A DNA stretch of 64,000 nucleotides from Hermatobates lingyangjiaoensis (Eukaryota > Arthropoda > Insecta > Hemiptera > Hermatobatidae): NCBI GenBank assembly GCA_026182355.1, contig JAPFBL010000171.1, positions 620,001-684,000 of the forward strand, given 5' to 3'. The translations under genes and the position numbers were made by a program. The notes under the pieces were generated by a model. The model was not told where the DNA came from and searched no databases. It saw only the letters and a list, made by a program, of their open reading frames with translations. This document shows, piece after piece, positions 1-11,125 of this stretch (position 1 is the stretch's first letter; each line of letters begins with the position of its first letter).

Positions 1-1981
1 AATAAGCTTCTCTCACTTAGATATTTACATAAAAAATTATTAAATTTCTGTTTATCTTACAAACTGAAAAGTACTCCATGGGAATTTATTATTATTTGTA
101 TTTTCATGAGAAAATAAAATAGAATTAAAGATTAATGGTTTTAGAATATTGGTTAGATATTATGTACTTTGTGGATTATTTTATATGGGGTCGTGATGTG
201 GGCACAAATAATCACCTGGATTGAATGTTCTGATTTGAATAAGAGAGTATTAGTCCGATATACTTAGGGATCATTAATTAGTTTGAAAATCTTTCGATCT
301 ATTCAAATATCCTGCAGTCTAGATCATCTTTCTTTTTACCAAAAAATATAGCTTTTACAAAAGTGCAATTGAGGAATCAATCAAGAAGACAACTGATAAT
401 AGATAATGAGAAAAACAGAGTTAAATTTAGACTAAAAGTTCATTCTAACTAAACTTCCATATGTATGGTATTCTATACTTTAAGAGGGAAAATCTAAAAA
501 ATATCTACAAATTTTATCCACATAAATACCACAAGTTGAAGCTATATTTGACATCATACGAAGTTTGCCGTCTTCCAGTAGAGACGGATGTTGATCACAT
601 TGCGTCTGAACGTAAGAACATCGTATTCTCCACTTAGAACTCTAAAAGTGGAGAATACTTCACTATATACATTTATAAAGACCATTTATGAACTTATAAT
701 GTGATGTTGAATTTAGTTACAATAGTATATACAACATGACAAGTATGGACAATTAATGTGAGTTCGATGACTTCAGGCCATCAGTATAATGATTTTAATG
801 ACATTTCAAATTGACCTATCATTTGAAGTTTGCTATAAATGATAATATCATTATAGCATCATATAAACAAATGGTATACAATTTATATAACTGCAAAGCG
901 AGATTAAAATAAAGCAGTAATGGTTCATTGTAACGAGTTTGATATTATGTTTACTTATAGTAACGTTGAGTGTTGCTCACCCGACATTTGTAATACTGTT
1001 ATACAAGTCTGGTCATTTCTGCTTTGCCAATATATACGCAAAATATTACCGAATCATAACTTGTTAAAATTACTGCAATTACGTAATAATTTCTAATTTC
1101 ATGATATTAGTAAATAGAATTAAATAATAAAATATAAAAAAACTTTATATAAAATGTTTTGATCTCATGTTCAAAGTTCCATAGTTTTCAAATAATTTAG
1201 TCATTGTGTTGCAATAGTCGATGAAGAAATCGGTATTATTTAAAAGTTTAAAATTAGTCATCAGAAACTTAATTTAAGCTTCTTCTAAGTTAGTTACAAG
1301 TTTCACTCAATGTCAGAATTTCTTTAAACTTTTGATCAAATAATTCATTTCTTTGGTACTTATTCCCGGATTTACTTTTACATATATTACGGGCTATACA
1401 GGCAGTTATTGTGCGGTCCTTACGTAAATACTTTTATGTGAATTCTTTCCGTTCAGTATAAATCCTTTTTTTTTTTTGTGGGAAAACAGTGTTACCTCTC
1501 CTACCAAATCATTCTAGAGGTTTTACGATCTATTAGTCATTTTTTTGTTTTTAACTTCATCAGTATAAAGACAATGTGCTATAGTTATGTCGTGCTATTG
1601 AAAAAAATGCTGTAATCCAGTAATAATAAAATAATAAGAATAAAGTTTGTTTGCTGGTCCAAAGAGAGGAAAAATTGAGTTACGTGGAAAATCAGTGGCA
1701 TAATATCACACACATAACCAACTTTATAATAAGTTTGTAACATTAATATACATTATGCGTAAAATCATTACTGAATGAAATCAGAGGAAATATCATTTGG
1801 TGTCTTGCTTAATTAAATATGACTTGGTTTTAGCAGAGTTCCACTTATCATATTACCAATTAGTTGTATTTTTAATATGAAGAATGATAAATTTAATATT
1901 TAGGAACATTACGTATATGAAAGAAAGCAAAGGAAGTAAATATAAAAGTCAATATTATAATAAATGTAAATATTTCTTCTA
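1..1981. other. Non-coding, probably opsin intron 4
   Basis: AT-rich DNA with no convincing exon on either strand apart from the hairpin at 628-661. I looked on the minus strand for TM6/TM7 signatures (a WxPY-like block or NPxxY) and saw none. Confidence 0.6.
628..661. repeat. Short hairpin
   Basis: GTATTCTCCACTT and AAGTGGAGAATAC form a perfect 13-bp stem with a 10-base loop. Confidence 0.85.
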
Positions 1982-2657
1982 ATGGAATACATGCCAAATT
2001 TACATCCCTTGATTAATTCATGTAGGATACTTTCGACAGGACTTGTGAAGACTGTTAAAGAAAAAGATATTCTCCAGCTGCATATTTTCTATAAGATCAA
2101 GAAAACTAGCAGTCTTCTTATTACAAACTGCAATAGAGATGAGACGCCGGAGCTTCAACGTAGTCATCTGATATACCAGCTCTCATGCGCACAAGGGGGT
2201 TGTTAACCCCTTTGGAATGACTACAACGAAGTTATCCAGGCATATTACACTTCCCTTATCAGCTGGAACACTTAAGACACAAATGGATAACAAACAGGGC
2301 ATCCATCTGACTAGAAAAATGATAGCGGAAGGTACTATAGTTACTGGGATGAATAAAAAACATCGAAAGTGGCAAATTTTGGAGGCTTTGAGATTATCAC
2401 AAGCAACCGCCCTTTCTTGAATAGTCATAGTCAGATTAATGAAATTTTCGTAATCCCAAGAGCAAGGAATATCGATTCCACTTATGAATTGAAAAACATG
2501 TCATTTTTAGTTCACCAAATGAGCGCTAGAAGCACTTTCACCCATTTAAAATACCACTCTTCCATCCCATTCTTCTCAGCCCCTCATCAGATGTTTTCTG
2601 CATCTAGTGTTACAGTTGGGTTTTTGAGTATGACGAAGACCGCTTGTTACGATTGAA
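1982..2657 (+). pseudogene. Penelope-like element, degenerate C-terminal GIY-YIG endonuclease
   Basis: Three overlapping frames read as one broken protein. The first frame (from 1982) has IFYKIKKTSSLLI, a run like the PLE linker, then LIYQLSCAQGGC, matching the GIY half of a GIY-YIG nuclease with its following Cys residues. It breaks near 2203-2225, where WNDY is followed at once by a different frame reading TTTKLSRHITLPLSAG. The YIG half should sit at that break and is missing, so the nuclease is dead. The second frame continues through IHLTRKMI and HRKWQILEAL, and near 2395 a third frame resumes with IITSNRPFLNS. Just after it comes a hammerhead-like terminal repeat (2630-2658). PLEs encode a telomerase-like reverse transcriptase joined to this endonuclease; no reverse transcriptase core is visible upstream. 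Confidence is high for PLE origin and lower for exact ends. Confidence 0.8.
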
Positions 2658-2735
2658 AGATCTTAGTTTTCTTTTTTCATTTCATATTGTGGTTTGATCA
2701 TTGATTGTTATTTCACGTATATATATATATATAAA
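2630..2735 (+). repeat. PLE terminal repeat, family A copy at the end of the endonuclease remnant
   Basis: The sequence reads ATGACGA A GACCG ... GATT GAAA (2630-2658), a one-base-degraded form of the hammerhead-like core in family A. It is followed by the family A tail (gtggtttgatcattg, then tatttcacg) and a (TA)n tract. This copy physically links the dispersed family A repeats to a PLE endonuclease remnant, which is the best local evidence that the other family A copies are PLE terminal repeats. Confidence 0.7.
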
Positions 2736-2759
2736 CTGACCGAGTCCTGATAAATTTTA

Positions 2760-5700
2760 ATTATATATATATGTATAAAGATTTCAAACATATATTCAAG
2801 CATAGACTATTGTCTTTTGTTGTGTAATATCTTCGTGCTTGTTCGATTGTTTATTTTTAGCAAATAATTGTTTCTTGTAGTTTGTGCATACAATTTACAA
2901 TGATAAAATTACAAGATGTGTATCTCTATTTTAAACAAGCAAAAAGTTCAATGGAAGTGTAATTAATTGTACCAATAATTATTATTGTTATAATTATTTG
3001 TTAACAGGGAGTGAAGCCGGCTGGCAGCCAGTATAATGCAGTAACTGAAGGTAATGTAATTGCCATAGATTTGATTTATTGGTTTTGGCTTGTGATGAGT
3101 ATATTTTTGAAACAAGAAAAGTTTCAAGTTGTAACCTTAATAGTTACTAATTGTTACAGATATCATACATAATTGACATGGCCATGTCTTATCCTTTGAA
3201 AGTAGGTATGAATTGAGATGAGTTCATAGCAGATATATGTAGATGTTTCAAGTGACAAATTGAAATATCTATGTTGTACGTGTAATTAATGGTAGTTTAG
3301 ATGAACACGTTGGCAACAAGAACGATAGTAAACAGTTATACTGGTGCACGAATTATTTTCTAAATTTTAAATTTGTCCGGTAATATTCAAGAAAATTTAA
3401 GAATTCAGAAGTTTATCCAGTATTTTGAATCTCAGTTCATAAGGACACCAAATGTCTGCAGTAACAACATATTTGAAACTGTAATAATTACAATATATAA
3501 TCTTTATGTAGAGCTAACCTATCTTTTAATTACTGTTTTGTTTGCCCAATGTATACTGCACTGCAATTTTCACGTATCAGAAAACGACTTTATATTTTTA
3601 TTTGATACTTTTTATTTCCTTCATGAATTTTATGAAATAATATTTAATTTTTACATAATTATTTTCCATCAACCCCTATTATCTAGTACTAGTACAATAT
3701 TAGCATATAGATAATGCTATCTATTATTCAGATAAAAAACTGGATTTCAATAATAACGTTATCGAACACTAATAAATTGTTTGAAGTTTTTCAAATCAGC
3801 TGTTTCTTTATATTTTGATAATTAAGTGATTGTGATACATAAATTGTTCTTTTGGTTCCAAAACATTCAAATAAAATTGGTTACAGAATGTATTTTCTTC
3901 TAATAGAAAATGCAGTCCATATTTTAATGAAAATAGAGTCTGTGAAAGAGAAATTCCTATGCTCTTATGAACTAAACACTGGAGGTATATACTTAGGAGC
4001 GATGAATTGCAACTTATTAATTTGACAATAGGTGATGTGGAAAATGCAATCTATGTTTGAACAAGTTTTAATTAAGTGTTTAGTATATATTCAAGCCGTG
4101 TAGGTTTATCAAACTTCACAAAAGCTGAAATTCAATGTTTAAAGTTCTCTGAAAGGATAGTATTATACAACTTTTTCTTAAGAAGAATAGTGGGAGAGAG
4201 AATTGCGTTTGAAATCAAGAATAGTTTTTTTTTTCGTTTTATTAGGAGTTATCATTCCTATCCATCAATAAAATATATTTTGAACATGTTCAGAAATAAT
4301 TTTCACCACTCAAAAACGGATAATTGCTAAGCTTTTACAATAAATACTATAGCGGTATACTTCTGGATAAGTCGAGTCAGTAATAGTATACAGAAACTTC
4401 TTCACCAAAACTTCTTGCCGTGTAAAAGTACATCAACACCTTTTAGCTGTCCCTGCTTTGTAAGTACAATAAATAACTAATAATTGGAAGTAAGCTTTCC
4501 AATAACTAATTACATTGAAATAATTAATCGTTTATTAAATAATGGATGTTGAATGAGCGTAACGTATTTTTAAATTTATATTCAGAATAAATAACTGTTA
4601 TTGTGTTAGTATTTATATTTATGAATTGAATTTTTTTGTTTCTTTGCGTCTTTATAAGAAGGTCGTTCAATATTTCGTTAATTTATAAATTAATAAAAGT
4701 TAAATAATTCCTCATATTTTACTTTTTTATAACAGAGCAGAGAATAAAGTTTGTTTATGAAATGAAGATCAAGTAATGTAGAATATAATATTAAATACAT
4801 TTTTTCAGTGTTAGTAGTAGTAAATAATTTGTGATAAAAAATATTATGTTGATTCAAAAGTTTCAGAGCGACTGGAAATGAGAATAACATAAATAAACTT
4901 CAAGTATCATACAGCATTAGATCTCAGCTTGAAGACGATTTGAACTTGTAGTGATAAAGCCTACAAACATTTCAAAATCAAAGGGATTTTAAAATTAAAT
5001 CATTTCTATTTTAAACATTAAATAAACATTAAAGGCAGTTTGAAGTCAAACAATAATTGCTACTGCTAGAGATAAACGAGATGTAAGACCAAAAAGCTAT
5101 TAAAGCTTTGAACTTTATTTACTGAAATACTCTAAAAGAGTTTTTTTACCGTGTAGAAAGAACAGTCCTAGAAGTTTATTATGATGACATTTATTAAAAA
5201 ATGATCTATTTGTCATTCCAGATGTTTATAACATTAGGTAAACAGTTATTAGCTTTGTAAAGCCATAACTATTTAATTTGTTATAATAGTTAATATTTAA
5301 TAACTTTAATTATAATTAATTATATTAATATAATATAATTAATTATATTAATTATAATTAATAGTTTACATTATCTTTGTAATAGAACAACTATTAACAA
5401 TTTGTTAACTATTTAATATCTGCGACTGAACTTACTAATTTGTCAAAGAACTAAATGAAAGAAAAATTGCTGTTCCAAAATTATTATATTAACATAATAT
5501 TTACTCAAGATATGTATAAACAATATTCAAGCTAATCAGCAATTAGTTTCAACAGTTAGTTTGAAACTTTAACTATCGTAGTTATTCAGAAGATGTAAGA
5601 GCAACAACTATAATTACTTCATAAAGAATCATAACATTTAATATGATGCCTGTGACCGTGACTTTAATCACCAAATCTCATCATACAAAATTTAAAGATA

Positions 5701-7346
5701 AATTATATGATAAATCTTAGTATTTATTAATGACTGTATGAGTTGCTTATGGTAGTTTCAACTACTCCTCATGCTATGTATGTTCATAAAAAGCATGATG
5801 ACGGGTACTAACTTTTCTATTTTGTTATTTTGTGCCAATAACACAAATAATTGATCAAGAGAAAAGAAGTATACATATCAAAATGACAGTGTTGTTAATT
5901 GTGGACAAATATTATTCCCATGTCAGTCTTCTTAAAGTACTTTCTATTACTGTTGAAAAAACCATGTAAATATATTTATTATGGAATATGTTACAAAAGA
6001 AGCAAAAATACGTAAAATATAGATAGTATTTAGTTGTTAGAAAACAAATATCTTCCGACATATGGTATTGTGTTGCGGTGAGCACCAAGCCAATTATACA
6101 TGTAGTACGAGTTTTTGGTGTCTCTAATCGGTTTCTATTTATTTCTATATATTACTAACTATATATTACTAAGTTATAGAAAGAATATTTCTAGTTTGGT
6201 GTATAATATTGAGCTATGGGAAGCTCCAAGTTGATTGTATTCAGTCAATGATAGAACTGCGAGTGGTTTGTTGTATAGAATTGTGTTTTGGAGTAGAATA
6301 GTTCGTTTGATATAAGATAGTGGGTTGTGATCAGTGTCAAGCCAAAGTTTTGCAGAGAGTTTTAATTCCCTATACCTTCTGTATTAAGTAGTCGAAGGCA
6401 CCTATCTTGTCAGATGTATGCTACTGATTGTGATACAGTTTTACACAGGCCAGTCTCTCATACTCTTGAATTTTTAAAGCAGCAAAATATAGTATATCTT
6501 CAATATTGACTTATGAAATCACAAATTCACTAGGATATATGGCAATACTTATCTTTCTCTCCAATTAGTGAGTTGTGGTTCATACGAAACTGTACGTCTA
6601 CTACGAATCGTAAAGTGCTCCAACACATTGTATCTTTTGTATTGTATAGTGAGAAGCACCAACCTTATTACATGTATGGTATCGAGTTTTTGTTTGTACA
6701 AACCCTTTGTTAATATTGCTTTTAAAGCATCTAATATCCGCAATATTATGTTGAAATTACTAAGCTTTTGGACAAGTGAAATTAATTTCTAAGGCGCACT
6801 AAACAGTTTACATTTATAATTATTAGTTGTAGAAGCAATCTAACAGTTTGAATATACTATTAGATTTCGAGTCGTGCCAGATCATTTGAAAAGTGAAATA
6901 TGAAAGAAATGTAATCATTATCGTTTAGTTTGTAATCACACGATTATAACGTACAGGTTTATAACTACATAAATTATATCCGTTAAACAGCCATCTAGGT
7001 TCTCCATAAAATTAAAGAATACTTGAAAAGTATTCTTCCTGACAAATTAAAAATCATAATAAAAACTAACTTATACTTATTCATCAAAGCTGTATACCAT
7101 TCCTTAAAACTTTGGTCAAGTCAATGATTTTCAAGGCATGTAGACAATGAATTGGTGATGTAATATTTAATTGAGATTTCGTATGATACTATTTTGGTTT
7201 AATGGTTTGAGTGTTCTTTTTTCTTGAATGTATCCTTTTGTTGTTCACTTGTGGTTTCATAGTTGTTCTCTTTGGGTTGATAACTTTATCAAGTAATTTA
7301 ACTGAAAATATTATAAAAAAAAAATAAGTTTTTATAATAATCTTAC
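2760..7346. other. Non-coding, opsin intron 4
   Basis: It holds the small plus-strand block 3008-3050 flanked by AG and GT (see findings), the AT palindrome at 5310, and a diverged direct duplication: 6075-6120 and 6650-6695 share gtgag, caccaa and acatgta followed by a cgagttttt. No gene recognised. Confidence 0.6.
5310..5362. repeat. AT palindrome
   Basis: TTATAATTAATTATATTAAT then mirrored TTAATTATATTAATTATAA: an almost perfect AT-only palindrome of about 50 bp. Confidence 0.8.
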
Positions 7347-7608
7347 CTGCGTTGACGCTGACACCTGCCATTTCCTTGCTGTGGGCTATAACGGTAATGA
7401 TGATGAAGATGTAGCAGTACGATATGATGGCAATGGGGAAACAGAAGCCCAGGGTGAGCAGGTAGATATAGTAGGAGGTGTTGTTGACAGAATGGGTTGT
7501 GTAGTCCCAGGAGCAAGAGGTCAGCAGGCCTTCGGGCTGGTATCGAGACCAGCCGAAGATGGGTGGCAGGGTTAGGGAAGCACCGTACAGCCAGGAAACG
7601 AAACACAC
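7347..7608 (-). CDS. Opsin, exon with TM4, ECL2, TM5 and start of ICL3 (partial gene)
   Basis: The exon lies between gttggcag|GTGTG and GCAG|gtaaga. It starts in phase 0 and ends with one base of the next codon. It encodes TM4 (Trp 4.50 at residue 144) and the hallmark opsin ECL2, FGWSRYQPEG followed by LLTSCSWDY. This includes Glu 164, the equivalent of bovine Glu181 and the probable Schiff-base counterion given Tyr at 3.28, and Cys 170 for the conserved disulfide. An NNTS sequon follows. TM5 has Pro 5.50 and Tyr 5.58 (FCFPIAIISYCYIF), then a short loop (HSKEMAG). These residues make opsin identity firm. Third-position GC is about 72%, far above the other exons. TM6, TM7 and the retinal-binding Lys 7.43 should lie in an exon left of position 1; I found no candidate in 1-7346. 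Confidence 0.96.
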
Positions 7609-7624
7609 CTGCCAACACAGACAC

Positions 7625-7905
7625 AAACACGTATTAACTAGGCTTTGTCGCTTTTTGAAAACCGGTTCTTTGGAGAAAATTATGAAATTCGAAAACCGCT
7701 TTTTTAGTAGAAAATTTCGGTTTTCAATGATGAATAACACTTAAAAAAACTTTGAAAATGACAAATGTAGCCAAATGTACCAGATTGATGAAAACACGGT
7801 TACAAGCGTTTTGGTTTTTGGAATCATATCGGTCCGATTTAATAATATGGTTATTATAAATACAATATGATTTTAAAATAATATGGTTAGAGTCATATAA
7901 TATGG
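7625..7905. mobile_element. Dispersed element D, copy 1, ending next to an opsin splice acceptor
   Basis: This block is clearly related, in reverse orientation, to 61850-62090. Shared stretches include ggaatcatatcggtccgat, tacatttggctacatttg (reverse), gaaaaccggtt and repeated AATATGGTTAT units. The element end ACAAAGCCTAGT (minus sense) lies about 20 bp upstream of the splice acceptor of the opsin exon at 7608. It has no open frame of its own and is probably a non-autonomous DNA element, class unresolved. Confidence 0.7.
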
Positions 7906-9091
7906 TTATTCTGTCAAATAATATGGTTATTTTTACTAAAAGACACTAAAGACCAAAAAAATGATTATTTTTACATAACTTTAAAACAATTGATAGGATA
8001 ATTAATTGTTTAATATTGTTTAATTTAAGAAAAATTAATTTTAATTCAAACAGTTAATTTATCATCACCACTAATGAGCTATATAAGCTGTTTATTAGTC
8101 CCGTTTTATGAGCAATTGTATAAATTTAATTATGTTATTCCCATAAAATAACCATAATAAGAAAATATCCTTAATTATAATTTAGCATCTCATTTACCAT
8201 GAAACGAATTACCATTTACCATAAAAAATTTCATTGAATTTAAAATCGTTTTCTGAGATTTCGTTAAAACGAATAATTATATGAGGGCTTATGGTGCCTA
8301 TTAAAATATAAATGTAATATAATTATGTTAATATAAAAATATATATCACTATGAAATACTTAGAAATAAATATGTTCTGAAGTAATATAAATAGAAAAGA
8401 TTTTGGCTTTTAACTTTAGAAGTAATATTTCTAAAAGGTGTTAGAATGATTATTATTCCTGGATATTAGAATGATTCATGAAAAATTACTGAGAATAATA
8501 CATACCATTTTTTTACTTGATATTATAATTTTTATTAATTTAATTTTATTTCTGCGAATAGTTCTGTAATAATGAATAATTTATATATATTAATGGTCAA
8601 TCAACTTATATTATTATGCTAATAAAAAATATTTTTCTTCTATAAAATAAATTAGTTTCTGTCAGTAGTTTTAATAAAAATAAGGAAAATAAATCTGGTA
8701 TTTCTTGCAATAACTCAAAATAAACATAATTTCTTTTTAAGTTTTGATAGAAACCTAATAATAAATATAACTTTCCACTTTCGAGAATAATCACAATAGC
8801 GGGATAAAATAAGTCATTGCTTCGAAATAAACCCCCCGTACCATACAATGAAGAAATATTGCCACTAAAAATTGACCTTCTTACTTTTGGCCCATTCTAA
8901 GGAATTTACAATTGAGAAGTTTAATGTAAACCTGAGCAATGGTCTATCATACAGCTTTATACAACATTAGTAGTAGTTTTATCATGTAGTGAATTTTTAC
9001 ATAAATGATAAATGTAGAAATGATTTCTACATACATGAAAATGTAGTGAAATTCATTTACCATGTAGTGAATATTCACCAATCAACTAACG

Positions 9092-9092
<1 letters not shown>

Positions 9093-9124
<32 letters not shown>

Positions 9125-9145
9125 TATATATATATATATATATAC
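9093..9145. repeat. (CA)n(TA)n microsatellite
   Basis: About 30 bases of CA followed by about 22 bases of TA, beside a family A foldback. Confidence 0.95.
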
Positions 9146-9180
9146 AATATTTCATATAAAAAAGTGATATAACAATCAAT

Positions 9181-9335
9181 GATTAAACCAGAATATGAAA
9201 TGGGAAAAAAAGGCTAAGATCTATCAACCGTAACAAGCGACTTCGTAAGTTGGGTTTTTAAGTCTGACCGCCTGGTACGGTTGAAAGATCTCTGTCTTTT
9301 TTTCTCATTTCATAGTCTGGTTTGATCATTTATAT
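9181..9335. repeat. Family A foldback, worn
   Basis: The left arm (TTAAACCAGAATATGAAATG and a following AAGATC block) pairs with the right arm ending in tggtttgatcatt. Each arm carries a damaged hammerhead-like core. The plus copy (9264-9286) lacks part of CTGACGAAGACC. The minus copy around 9218-9250 reads TTACGAAG ... GATA instead of CTGACGAAG ... GAAA. A (CA)n(TA)n tract lies just left (9093-9145). Confidence 0.65.
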
Positions 9336-9441
9336 ATATATATACACTTTGGATTGAAAACAAACGGTCCAAACAAAAGTCTTTGTGTCGGTCAGTGCAC
9401 ACTTTCACGTCTCCGCTCCTGTGTTCCTTTTCCTACCTTTC

Positions 9442-9465
9442 CTGAGGACGGTGAGATAGCCGAAA
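9442..9465 (+). ncRNA. Hammerhead-like motif, weak helix
   Basis: CTGAGGA C GG ... CC GAAA, with a helix of only two to three pairs. It lies about 150 bp right of the foldback at 9181-9335 and is preceded by TCTCCGCTCC, like the sequence before other copies. It keeps the core bases but probably folds poorly. Confidence 0.45.
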
Positions 9466-10401
9466 TGATTGATAATAGTAAGTGTTAGACTCTTTTTTGT
9501 TTTTTTATTATAACTTTAATAATATATATTTATAAAAAGAAAGTAAGGAATCAGAAAAATTACTTAAGTTCATTCAACCAAAACAAGTGATATTCGTCAG
9601 ACTCCAACTGATACTTATACGTGTACCACTCGTATTGGTTATAAAACTTTGTCATTTTTCTGATTATTTACTGTGGTTTTCACGTGTTTATGTTCTTATG
9701 TCACGCGTTTATTATCATTTCTAGTAATATATATTCAAGGGTATTATATCATCGGGATTTGGTCATGTTTCTAGGTCCAAACATCACACTCTCGTGCCGA
9801 CGTTTTGGTTTTATTTCCAACCATTTTCATAGAGCAGAAGTAAGATTTCTTTTAATAAGAAAATAATTGATAAAATAAAGTTTTATTGTTAAATATAGAA
9901 ATTGACTAACCACCCACGAATATATCCGCGCAAACTATAGCAGTTCCAGACTAGAGGTCGTCTACTGATTCATCACTGTGCTAATATAAACTGGAATGTC
10001 TGTACTTCATGTTGGATTTTAAGTTCATCTGTATAGAAATAAAGTCATATTCACGGTTATCGGAAAAGTTTATGTTTCTGTCTTCCTTAACAATTAATAC
10101 TCTTTGAAAGTTAGACTGTTACCGTAAGTAAGCCATTAGCAGCCGGAGACGTGACAGTTCTCTAATTACCATGCCGTCGGATAAGGCTTCTATATTTGGC
10201 TTAATTGATTTTGTTGGCTACTATTACAGTCTTACAAATACTTCTTTTCACCAACTTCTTCCTTCTAACCCAACTGTCTTCCTTCTGAATGGTGTTATTC
10301 ATTTACTTTTTAACAGTGCGCTTCATAACAATCTCCCATTATGAGGTAAAATGGATAAACCAACAAAAGTCTCCACACAAAATGAAGTTTTATTCAACGC
10401 G

Positions 10402-10428
10402 TTTCGAACACTTTGTGTTCATCATCAG
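10402..10428 (-). ncRNA. Hammerhead-like motif, family C, minus arm
   Basis: CTGATGA T GAACAC AAA GTGTTC GAAA followed by CGCG: intact core, perfect 6-bp helix and 3-base loop. It lies in sense orientation within opsin intron 3. Confidence 0.65.
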
Positions 10429-10479
10429 GAAGACACTATAATACAAATTATATTAATTTGTATTATATTTAGTGTCTTC

Positions 10480-10506
10480 CTGATGATGAACACAAAGTGT
10501 TCGAAA
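10480..10506 (+). ncRNA. Hammerhead-like motif, family C, plus arm
   Basis: The sequence is identical to the minus arm: CTGATGA T GAACAC AAA GTGTTC GAAA CGCG. Degraded relatives occur at 40704-40730 (minus), 40830-40849 (plus) and 60673-60697 (minus). Confidence 0.65.
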
Positions 10507-10564
10507 CGCGTTGAATAAAACTTCATTTGTGTGGAGACTTTTGTTGGTTTATCCATTTTACCTC

Positions 10565-10607
10565 AGAATGAGTAAATACCACACAATTACGGATTGCACA
10601 ACTAATG
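10565..10607. repeat. Outer segment of family C repeat, recurring inverted at 59036-59090
   Basis: The block with gtaaataccacacaatta and cggattgcacaac, next to the palindrome, reappears in reverse at 59036-59090 (gtgcaatccgtaat, then tccattttacctcag). It shows that the family C element extends past the palindrome arm and that another partial copy lies close to the opsin TM1 exon. Confidence 0.7.
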
Positions 10608-10829
10608 ATTTAAAAATCTCCCATTATTACATTAATAACTATTTTCCTTCTTCATTCCATTGATCAGTTGTTTATTCCCTTTCTAAAATTCAGAAATCCT
10701 ATTTTCAGAAAACCTGCTTCCGTTTATATCACTGTTTCTAATTTATCTTATACTGATTACTAGTATATTGCTCATTAGTCAAAAGTACTATCTATTTGTA
10801 TATGAGCATCTCACCAACTCTCCAAAGTA

Positions 10830-11125
10830 TTGACGTGACAGCTTAAAGTGTCAATAACTTTACTTCTACGTTCAATTCTCAATCCATTCAAAGCTTAGAT
10901 TTTAAGTTAGACATACACAAACCTACTTTCAAGTTTCAGGTACATATACCTTATGGTGGCTGAGTTTACTTGTGACAAATTTTTTTCCTTAAAAGTCCAT
11001 AACTTTGTTTTTAAGTTGAATTTCCAATCCATTGAAAGCTTAGATTTTAAGTTAGACATACACAAATTTACAGTTAAAGTTTTAGCACACTATATCTTAT
11101 GATGGCTGAGTTTACTTGTGAGAAA
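10830..11125. repeat. Diverged tandem duplication, unit about 150 bp
   Basis: Two adjacent units share gcttagattttaagttag, acatacacaaa and ggctgagtttacttgtga, with the first starting near 10850 and the second near 11000. After them comes a short (GACAAACT)-like run at 11140-11165. No coding frame is evident. The unit is unrecognised. Confidence 0.75.

Larger units (their letters stand above)
10343..10564. repeat. Near-perfect palindrome of two PLE terminal repeats (family C)
   Basis: Two arms of about 110 bp mirror each other from gaggtaaaatgg (10343) to ccattttacctc (10564), with almost no loop: the centre, near 10453, is itself the palindrome AATACAAATTA/TAATTTGTATT. The only obvious differences are single-base ones such as ACAAAATG against CATTTGT. 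Each arm contains an intact hammerhead-like core (minus 10402-10428, plus 10480-10506). Arms this similar imply recent formation or continuing conversion between them. Confidence 0.92.

Noticed and set aside
541..620. Minus frame NVINIRLYWKTANFV as a coding fragment
   Set aside because: Too short, no splice sites or matching frame nearby; at most repeat debris.
7343..7630. 95-residue minus frame and a 64-residue plus frame over the TM4-TM5 exon
   Set aside because: They are other frames of the GC-rich opsin exon; only the frame with the FGWSRYQPEG block makes a known protein.
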